From an uncultured Stenotrophomonas sp. (GTDB taxonomy: Bacteria > Pseudomonadota > Gammaproteobacteria > Xanthomonadales > Xanthomonadaceae): a stretch of DNA of 15,342 nucleotides. Position 1 is the first letter of the stretch, and each line of letters opens with the position of its first letter. The translations under genes and the position numbers were made by a program. This document shows, one piece after another, positions 7,789 to 12,535 of this stretch. The stretch lies in the NCBI GenBank assembly GCA_946223375.1, contig CAMICU010000074.1, positions 1 to 15,342 on the forward strand, given 5' to 3'. The notes below the pieces were generated by a model. It was not told where the DNA came from and made no database searches. It saw only the letters and a program-made list of their open reading frames with translations.

Positions 7789-8751
7789 ATGCCCTGCATG
7801 CAGGTTTTCACCTGCGCCGAACTGATGACCGCGGCCCATGCGCTGGGCGGGCAGGTCGATTTCGATGCCGGCATGGCCGATGCCACCCCGGTGCTGGCCG
7901 GCTGGCAGCAGGTGCATACGGTGGACCAGGGCGTGGTGCTGTACCTGAGCCGCAGCCGTGACATGGTCGGTGGCTGCAGCCACAACCGGCTGGCAGCGGG
8001 CATCACCGCCGGCTTCCTGGTCGATGGCGAAGCCGACGTGGCCATCGGCCGCCATCGGCTGCGCCTGGAGGGCGCGCAACGGCGCATGCCGACGATGCTG
8101 GTGCATCTGCGCGAGGAAGACCACTTCCAGCGTCACTGGCAGGCCGGCCGCCAGGAGGGCAAGGTCAGCCTGCATCTGGGCACCGAATGGCTGCGCCGGC
8201 AGCTTGATGGCGATGCGGCCGGGCGTGCGCGGCTGGCGCGGGTATGCCGCAGCCACGCCGACAACCAGGCCTGGCGCCCGGGCGCGCCGCTGCTGCAGCG
8301 GGCGACGCGGCTGCTGCAGGATGCGCCGCACGCGATGCCGCTGGTGCGGCGTCTGCAGCAGGAGAGTTTCGCGCTGGAACTGGCGGCCGACGTGCTGCAG
8401 GTGCTGGCCCACGAACACCAGCAGCGCCCGCTGGGCGCGCATCTGCAGCGCTGCGTGACGCGTCTGCGGCAATGGCTGGAAAGCGGCGAGGCCGACACGC
8501 TGAGCATCGCGCAGATGGCGCGCCAGCTCGGCACCAACGCGGTCGATCTGCAGCGCGGCTTCCAGCAGTTGTATGGCAGCAGCATTGCTGCCCAGCTGCG
8601 CACGCTGCGGCTGGAGCGCGCACGGCAGGCGCTGCTGCGCCAGCGTGTGCCGGTGGATGTCGCCGCCACCATCGCCGGCTACGCACACACCAGCAGTTTC
8701 AGTGCGGCGTTCAAACGTCAATTCGGCATCCCGCCATCGCGCCTGCAGTAG
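7789..8751 (+). CDS. AraC-family transcriptional regulator (PchR/RhrA type) of the siderophore-uptake operon
   Basis: The protein has 320 aa. The N-terminal ligand-sensing domain (1 to about 215) carries GVVLYLSRSRDMVGG and TAGFLVDGEADVAIG segments like those in PchR-type regulators. The C-terminal DNA-binding domain has two helix-turn-helix units: LSIAQMARQLGTNAVDLQRGF (238-258) and VDVAATIAGYAHTSSFSAAFKRQFG (289-313), the AraC signature. PchR, AlcR, YbtA and RhrA use their cognate siderophore as coinducer and activate the adjacent uptake genes; that role is inferred here from divergence with the operon. The start is uncertain. ATG 7789 or 7798 keeps the Fur box and direct repeats in non-coding DNA but has no clear SD. 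ATG 7693 has an excellent AAGGAAAGGGG SD but would leave only 30 bp between the divergent genes. Confidence 0.88.
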   Translation: MPCMQVFTCAELMTAAHALGGQVDFDAGMADATPVLAGWQQVHTVDQGVVLYLSRSRDMVGGCSHNRLAAGITAGFLVDGEADVAIGRHRLRLEGAQRRMPTMLVHLREEDHFQRHWQAGRQEGKVSLHLGTEWLRRQLDGDAAGRARLARVCRSHADNQAWRPGAPLLQRATRLLQDAPHAMPLVRRLQQESFALELAADVLQVLAHEHQQRPLGAHLQRCVTRLRQWLESGEADTLSIAQMARQLGTNAVDLQRGFQQLYGSSIAAQLRTLRLERARQALLRQRVPVDVAATIAGYAHTSSFSAAFKRQFGIPPSRLQ

Positions 8752-9001
8752 CGGGCGGTTGCCGCCGGGCCCGTCATCGGCCATCCGCAGGGAGAGAAGG
8801 GCGCTGCCCGGCGCGTGCGCGCGCTGCAGATACGCGCGGGTGACGGCGTCGGAACATCCACGCGCTGGAGGCCCTGCAGAGGGCGCGATGACACGCCGGA
8901 CAGATGAATGGGCAAAGCCGTGCAGGCCGTCGCACCACCGTTGGCGCGGTCCGTTGTCGCCACGTGTTCACCTCGGGTTTCGATAGCGGGATGCCGAACT
9001 G

Positions 9002-9045
9002 TCCGCGTTCGTTCGATCACAGCGCGCTCTACGGGTGAACGCGGA
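9002..9045. repeat. Inverted repeat, 9-bp perfect arms
   Basis: TCCGCGTTC (9002-9010) pairs perfectly with GAACGCGGA (9037-9045). The 26-nt loop itself contains the palindrome AGCGCGCT (9021-9028). It may be a terminator for the AraC gene, part of a structured RNA, or a chance pairing in GC-rich DNA. Confidence 0.4.
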
Positions 9046-9046
9046 A

Positions 9047-9080
9047 AAGACGCGGCGGTGCTGAAGTTTTCGCGCGTCTT
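9047..9080. repeat. Inverted repeat, 8-bp perfect arms, abutting the previous one
   Basis: AAGACGCG (9047-9054) pairs perfectly with CGCGTCTT (9073-9080) around an 18-nt loop. It starts one base after the previous inverted repeat ends, so a transcript could fold as two stacked hairpins upstream of the lipoprotein promoter. Function is unknown. Confidence 0.4.
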
Positions 9081-9144
9081 CACAGCCCATCCACGTGGGC
9101 CAACCCCTGCTGAAAGCGGATGCTGGCGGGGCGGGAAACGCAGC

Positions 9145-9150
9145 TATATT
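9145..9150 (+). promoter_or_regulatory. Candidate -10 box of the lipoprotein gene
   Basis: TATATT lies 30 bp before the ATG at 9181, a sensible distance for a short leader carrying the SD at 9166-9173. No good -35 hexamer is visible 16-18 bp upstream, so the promoter is only partly supported. Confidence 0.4.
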
Positions 9151-9180
9151 CCAGACTCCCCAGACAGAGGAGGAAGTGGA

Positions 9181-9447
9181 ATGTTTATGACCAAGCAACA
9201 GATGGTGATGACGCGTACGCTCGGCGTGGCGATCGTCGTCATGAGCCTGGCTTCCTGTGCGACCTACAAAGAAGAATTCGCAGGGATCAACTCACGCCTC
9301 GATCAGCTCGACACCCGGGTGCAGGGGGCGGCACAGAGCGCTGAGTCCGCCAATCAATCCGCGCAGCAGGCCAACCAACGGCTGGATCAGATCGAAGGCC
9401 GCGTGCAGCAGCTGGAAAGGGCACCGCGGCGCACACCGCGCGGTTGA
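9181..9447 (+). CDS. Small OprI/Lpp-like outer-membrane lipoprotein with an Ala-zipper coiled coil
   Basis: The protein has 88 aa. AGAGGAGG (9166-9173) is an excellent SD 7 nt before the ATG. After a basic start and hydrophobic LGVAIVVMS comes the lipobox LASC (23-26), so C26 should be lipidated. Serine is not at +2 and no Asp is there (C-A-T-Y), which favours outer-membrane sorting. The rest is one uninterrupted heptad series, with core residues F33, I36, L40, L43, V47, A50, A54, A57, A61, A64, L68, I71, V75 and L78 at strict 3-4 spacing. This resembles the trimeric murein lipoproteins Lpp and OprI. Unlike E. coli Lpp it ends RTPRG with no C-terminal Lys for covalent attachment to peptidoglycan. 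The L,D-transpeptidase gene follows 31 bp downstream. Confidence 0.88.
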   Translation: MFMTKQQMVMTRTLGVAIVVMSLASCATYKEEFAGINSRLDQLDTRVQGAAQSAESANQSAQQANQRLDQIEGRVQQLERAPRRTPRG

Positions 9448-9451
9448 TCGC

Positions 9452-9478
9452 TCACCCAGGCTCCCGATGAGCCTGTGA
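9452..9478 (+). terminator. Hairpin after the lipoprotein gene (weak terminator or attenuator)
   Basis: AGGCTC (9458-9463) pairs with GAGCCT (9469-9474) around a 5-nt loop. TCAC (9452-9455) can extend the stem with GTGA (9475-9478), leaving CC bulged. There is no T-tract, and the next gene begins within or just after it, so it may only reduce read-through. Confidence 0.4.
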
Positions 9479-10285
9479 ATGCGGAACCCGGTGGCCTTCG
9501 CCGGCCACTGGTTTCCCCGACATCGAGCAGCATTCATTTCAAGGAACCGTCCCATCCGTACGCACATATTCCCTGCAGTCCGGGCCCTCCATTGCGCATT
9601 GGCGCTGACGCTGGCGTTCGGCAGCGGCGACGTCAACGCCGAGGATGCCGCGGCGCAGCCGCCGAGTGCTGCCGTCGATCAGCTGCCGGCAGGCCAGGAC
9701 GTATCCGACACGGTGATTGAACTGGCCGGTTGGGTTGTCGCCAGCAAGGACAACCAGGGCTATCCGTTCGCGATCATGGACAAGGCGGCCGCGCAGATCC
9801 TGGTATTCGGTGGTGACGGCCGGCTGCGCGGCGCGGCGCCGGCACTGTTTGGCTCGGCAACCGGTGATCACACCGCCCCCGGCGTCGCCGGGCTCGCGCT
9901 TCGCGAGATTCCAGGACGCGACCGCACGACACCGGCGGGGCGCTTCGTCGGCGGTTACGGCCCCTCGATCGACGCGGGCCGCGTGTTGTGGGTGGACTAC
10001 GAGTCAGCGGTCTCCATCCACCCCACCGCCACCGGCGTGCCCGCCGAGAGGCGCGCCGAACGCCTTGCCTCGCCATCGCCCGACGACAACCGCGTCACCC
10101 ACGGCTGCATCAACGTCTCGCCCGAGTTCTATACGCAGGTCGTCAGTGCGACGTTCCAGCGGGGTGGGGTGTTCTACATCCTGCCGGACAAGGACCCGCT
10201 GGCGGAGACCTTTCCGGAGTTCGCGCACAGCCGCGCCGCCGGGGAAAGCAGCGCCGCAAAGCACGCGCGATCAGGCGGACGTTAG
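9479..10285 (+). CDS. Periplasmic L,D-transpeptidase (YkuD-type catalytic motif)
   Basis: The frame gives up to 268 aa. The catalytic region is SIHPT (179-183) and THGCIN (207-212), matching the YkuD motif H...[ST]HGCxN with nucleophile C210, H208 and H181. The H-to-T gap is 25 residues, longer than the 14-17 usual in YkuD. A hydrophobic stretch ALHCALALTLAFG (37-48) ending DVNA/ED (51-56) looks like a signal peptide. L,D-transpeptidases make 3-3 peptidoglycan crosslinks or attach lipoproteins to diaminopimelate in the periplasm. The ATG at 9479 has no SD and gives an unusually long n-region (R-rich, about 35 residues), so the true start may lie further in, perhaps at a non-ATG codon after AAGGA (9540-9544). 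The lipoprotein gene is just upstream and may be co-transcribed. Function is confident; the start is not. Confidence 0.85.
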   Translation: MRNPVAFAGHWFPRHRAAFISRNRPIRTHIFPAVRALHCALALTLAFGSGDVNAEDAAAQPPSAAVDQLPAGQDVSDTVIELAGWVVASKDNQGYPFAIMDKAAAQILVFGGDGRLRGAAPALFGSATGDHTAPGVAGLALREIPGRDRTTPAGRFVGGYGPSIDAGRVLWVDYESAVSIHPTATGVPAERRAERLASPSPDDNRVTHGCINVSPEFYTQVVSATFQRGGVFYILPDKDPLAETFPEFAHSRAAGESSAAKHARSGGR

Positions 10286-10859
10286 CCCGCGCGGTCGCCA
10301 CACCAGGAGTGCGCCCCGCCGCTGCAGTGCAGCGTGGCAGACCGGTCCGCGCGCAGGATGCATCGGTCGCTGGCGGACAGGGAAGTCAGATCACCATTGA
10401 TGGCGTCGTGAGCGGCCGCCGCTGCGGTTCCGCTCGCGGGAGGCTCCGTAGCGCGTTCAAGCCGGACCCGACCGGTGAGCCTGTCCAGTTCCGCAGGGAC
10501 GGCCTGCAGCAAGGAACTGCGGGTGCGGTCCGGGCCCGCGCTGATCCCCGTTGGTGGGTGTTCGACCCCGGCACCTCCGCGCTGTGCAGAACGACCACAG
10601 CCAGAGCGCCTCGCCGCCCCCTGGCGGACGTCCGTCACGTGCCGGGTGGGGCCGGAGGCGCCCGTCCAACCGTCTCCGCGACAACCATGGCCGGCCAGGT
10701 GCCGGGTTGCCGGTGGAACCGTGCATACCTAAGATCGTGGCGTGCGGAAGGATCCGGTCCCGGCACGATGCGGCGAAGCAGATCCTGCAACCGAGGCCGG
10801 GGCAGGGTCCTCAACAATTAATGCTCCACGCGGGCCTCTCAATATCTACCGAGGTGTCC
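10286..10859. other. 574-bp stretch without a recognisable gene
   Basis: All frames here are short or of biased composition (R, P, G, T-rich). The best is a minus-strand frame at 10638-10282 (118 codons, GTG start, ending on the L,D-transpeptidase stop). Its third-position GC is lower than that of the secure genes, and its sequence (...SLSASDRCILRADRSATLHC...) matches nothing I know. It could be a decayed gene. Palindromes such as CGGGCCCG and TGGCCGGCCA are present but expected at this base composition. Confidence 0.5.
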
Positions 10860-11351
10860 ATGGCGACCTCCAGCACCGGTACTCCCCCGGCGGACTTCGA
10901 TTTCATCATCGGCGACTGGCAGGTATTCCACCGGCGATTGAATGCGCGCCTCACCGGGTGCACCGAATGGACCGAATTCCAGGGAACCTCGTCCACGCGC
11001 AAGATCCTCGGAGGCTTTGGCAACGTCGAGGACAATCTGTTGTGCTTCCCCGAGGAGAACGTCCGTGCTGCGGCGTTCCGATCCTTTGACGCCACCTCAC
11101 GTACCTGGTCGATCTGGTGGCTCGATGGGCGTGCACCGCATAACCTCGACGTTCCGGTAACGGGCGCCTTCTCCGGAACGGTAGGCATCTTCCATGCCAA
11201 CGACGTCCTTGACGGGCGGCCGATCCGGGTGCGTTTCACCTGGCGACAGAATCCGGGCGGAAATCCGCAATGGGAACAGGCGTTTTCCGCTGACGACGGC
11301 AGTACGTGGGAGACGAACTGGACCATGGAGTTCACACGCGTTGAAGCGTGA
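10860..11351 (+). CDS. DUF1579-like conserved protein
   Basis: The protein has 163 aa with no signal peptide. DFDFIIGDWQVFHRRL (12-27) near the N-terminus, RKILGGFGNVEDN (47-59), FRSFDATSRTWSIWWLDGR (73-91), LDVPVTGAFSGTVGIF (96-111) and RPIRVRFTWR...WEQAFSADDGSTWETNW (120-154) form the pattern of DUF1579-type proteins. These are predicted small beta-barrels with an N-terminal GDW motif as in lipocalin/nitrobindin-like folds; no reaction is established. The ATG at 10860 is preferred over the in-frame ATG at 10821, since GAGG (10851-10854) lies 5 nt before it and the conserved part starts soon after. Codon choice is less GC3-biased than in the flanking housekeeping genes. There is no obvious functional tie to its neighbours. 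Confidence 0.85.
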   Translation: MATSSTGTPPADFDFIIGDWQVFHRRLNARLTGCTEWTEFQGTSSTRKILGGFGNVEDNLLCFPEENVRAAAFRSFDATSRTWSIWWLDGRAPHNLDVPVTGAFSGTVGIFHANDVLDGRPIRVRFTWRQNPGGNPQWEQAFSADDGSTWETNWTMEFTRVEA

Positions 11352-11356
11352 TGGCT

Positions 11357-11402
11357 GGGGGGGGGCGCAACCGGCCCCGCGGTTCCAACACCCCGCGCGG
11401 GG
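11357..11402. other. G9 tract and GC palindromes after the DUF1579-like gene
   Basis: Nine consecutive G (11357-11365) begin 6 nt after the stop. They are followed by a small hairpin (AACCG 11369-11373 with CGGTT 11380-11384) and the perfect palindrome CCCCGCGCGGGG (11391-11402). The group could act as a terminator although there is no T-tract. The G9 run may be prone to slippage but lies outside coding sequence. Confidence 0.4.
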
Positions 11403-11472
11403 TTCATGATGCGAATGACGACGCCATCGAGCGGGTTCTGTTCGCGGCCAGGTCACTTCATTAAGGCGGTGG

Positions 11473-11934
11473 ATGATGCAGGAGCTGCGCTTCGAAACGC
11501 TGTCCAGGATCGGTGAGCTTGCGATCTCCGGGCTCTCGGCCGACGCGTATGCAGCGGCCGTTGTCGCGCTGGTGGGCGACCCTGTGTTGGCGCGCCGCCT
11601 CATGGATTGGCTTCCAGAGGCCTTCGGCCTGATTCTGGTCGGTCATATGGGAGAGATCGGCTTGCCCCGTACGTTCAAGGCCAGGGATCACTCCGGGGAG
11701 TGGAGGGAGATCCCGCTCTCCAACGAGCCGGTGTTTGCCAGGGCCGTGGAGTTTGCCGCGCACGTCTACCATGCCGGCCCACGGCATCTGTTCAGCGGCA
11801 TGGCTGCACAAAGCGCGGTGGTAGATGCGGTGAGCCGCGCCCTGAATGCCGGGGACGCCATCGACGGAGCCACGTTGGGGCCGATAGAAATGAGGGGGAT
11901 TCCCCCCGGGACTTACGGCGGGAATGTCGGGTAA
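11473..11934 (+). CDS. Hypothetical protein (153 aa), unrecognised
   Basis: I do not recognise a family. The protein is soluble, without signal peptide or membrane segment. It opens with an amphipathic helical region (MMQELRFETLSRIGELAISG), then LMDWLPEAFGLILVGHMG (43-60), IGLPRTFKARDHSGEWREIP (62-81), a helical AVEFAAHVYHAGPRHLF (91-107) and AAQSAVVDAVSRALNAGD (111-128). The WLPEAFG and YHAGPRHLF blocks look like conserved sites. Two adjacent ATGs (11473, 11476) follow an AAGGCGG SD. The last third uses rare codons for this genome (ATA, AGG, GGG, CCC runs), suggesting foreign or relaxed sequence. It ends 53 bp before the next small gene, with a possible overlapping frame between them. Confidence 0.65.
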   Translation: MMQELRFETLSRIGELAISGLSADAYAAAVVALVGDPVLARRLMDWLPEAFGLILVGHMGEIGLPRTFKARDHSGEWREIPLSNEPVFARAVEFAAHVYHAGPRHLFSGMAAQSAVVDAVSRALNAGDAIDGATLGPIEMRGIPPGTYGGNVG

Positions 11935-12073
11935 TTCATTCAAGCCGAAGCTGCTGCAGGTGCCGCCGCTGAAACGCCCAGGTCCTGATGAAGATCGAAT
12001 GGCCACTCCCGGCGATGGGACGCCACGAAACCCGACACCCACACCGGCAAGCCGACTGGCGCACGCTCGGTAA
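11924..12073 (+). CDS. Possible small proline-rich ORF (49 aa) bridging two hypothetical genes
   Basis: An ATG at 11924 overlaps the stop of the 153-aa gene, and the frame stays open for 49 codons to a TAA at 12071-12073. The product starts MSGNSFKPKLLQVPPLKRPG and has a PRNPTPTPAS stretch. The composition (K, P, D, E, T) is more protein-like than typical shadow frames here, but third-position GC is only about 59%, and the competing frame of the 122-aa gene (from 11988) has higher GC3. It may be a small gene, the frameshifted tail of the 153-aa protein, or chance. No clear SD. Confidence 0.3.
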   Translation: MSGNSFKPKLLQVPPLKRPGPDEDRMATPGDGTPRNPTPTPASRLAHAR

Positions 12074-12356
12074 CGTCGGCACCATCGATCTATCGCCGGA
12101 ATCGATCCGCGACCTTGAGGTGCTCGGCTTCCAGCTTATGTCCGGCTCGGCGTGGAGGCCGCCGGCGGCTGGCACGCGTGTAGGGCCGACGATAAGTCTT
12201 GGACTGGCAATCCCCACCCGCCGCCCGGACGGTGATTACGACCTCACGTTCGGCGTCTGGTGCGGTGAAACGTGCGGATCGCAGCATATGGCGGTGCTGC
12301 GCCATGACGCGTCAGGTTGGCGTGTGCTCTCGTCAATGATGCGTTCGATCTTCTGA
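11988..12356 (+). CDS. Hypothetical protein (122 aa) with a CGETCG motif
   Basis: I do not recognise the family securely. There is no signal peptide. The C-terminal half (TISLGLAIPT...YDLTFGVWCGETCGSQHMAVLRHDASGWRV) is beta-rich, with C92 and C96 in a CG-x2-CG arrangement, and ends GWRVLSSMMRSIF. I recall similar CG..CG plus dGW.V endings in small proteins of unknown function. The N-terminal 30 residues are rich in H and R and are also covered by the competing 49-codon frame, so the true start may be later, e.g. ATG 12015. The SD before 11988 is weak (AGG only). It follows the 153-aa gene on the same strand and precedes a strong hairpin at 12488-12522. Confidence 0.6.
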   Translation: MKIEWPLPAMGRHETRHPHRQADWRTLGNVGTIDLSPESIRDLEVLGFQLMSGSAWRPPAAGTRVGPTISLGLAIPTRRPDGDYDLTFGVWCGETCGSQHMAVLRHDASGWRVLSSMMRSIF

Positions 12357-12487
12357 CGAACTCCCACGCGCAGGGTCCGCAGGTTCGCGCTCGACGGTGT
12401 CTACATGCCTGCCGAGCGTCATGCGTTCGCACGCCCCACGGCATGCCCGGTGGCTCGATACCCGGCGCGGACGGCGTTCGGCCTCAG

Positions 12488-12522
12488 CCCCTGCATCGCC
12501 GCTGATGTGGGAGATGCAGGGG
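12488..12522. terminator. 10-bp perfect hairpin between convergent genes
   Basis: CCCCTGCATC (12488-12497) pairs with GATGCAGGGG (12513-12522) around a 15-nt loop. It lies 14 bp past the end of the oxidoreductase gene (minus strand) and about 130 bp after the 122-aa gene, so it could stop transcription from both sides. A proper T-tract is absent on either strand. The rest of the spacer 12357-12535 shows nothing notable. Confidence 0.6.
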
Positions 12523-12535
12523 TTGTAACGGTGGC

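Larger units (their letters stand above)
8752..9180. other. 429-bp spacer without a convincing gene
   Basis: No open frame here combines a plausible start, an SD and credible protein composition. An antisense frame of about 120 codons (9083-8718) is rich in R, T, P and S and overlaps the end of the AraC gene, so I do not call it. The stretch 9002-9080 holds two adjacent inverted repeats, listed separately. A TATATT at 9145-9150 and a strong SD at 9166-9173 belong to the lipoprotein gene. Confidence 0.6.

Noticed and set aside
8718..9083. 121-codon minus-strand frame after the AraC gene
   Set aside because: It overlaps the end of the AraC gene, has R/T/P/S-rich composition and covers the inverted repeats; no homology is recognised.
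9137..9180. Riboswitch upstream of the lipoprotein gene
   Set aside because: The leader after the TATATT box is only about 25 nt, too short for an aptamer.
10282..10638. 118-codon minus-strand frame in the 574-bp spacer
   Set aside because: GTG start without a good SD, reduced GC3 and no recognisable motif; it might be a decayed gene but is not supportable as a CDS.
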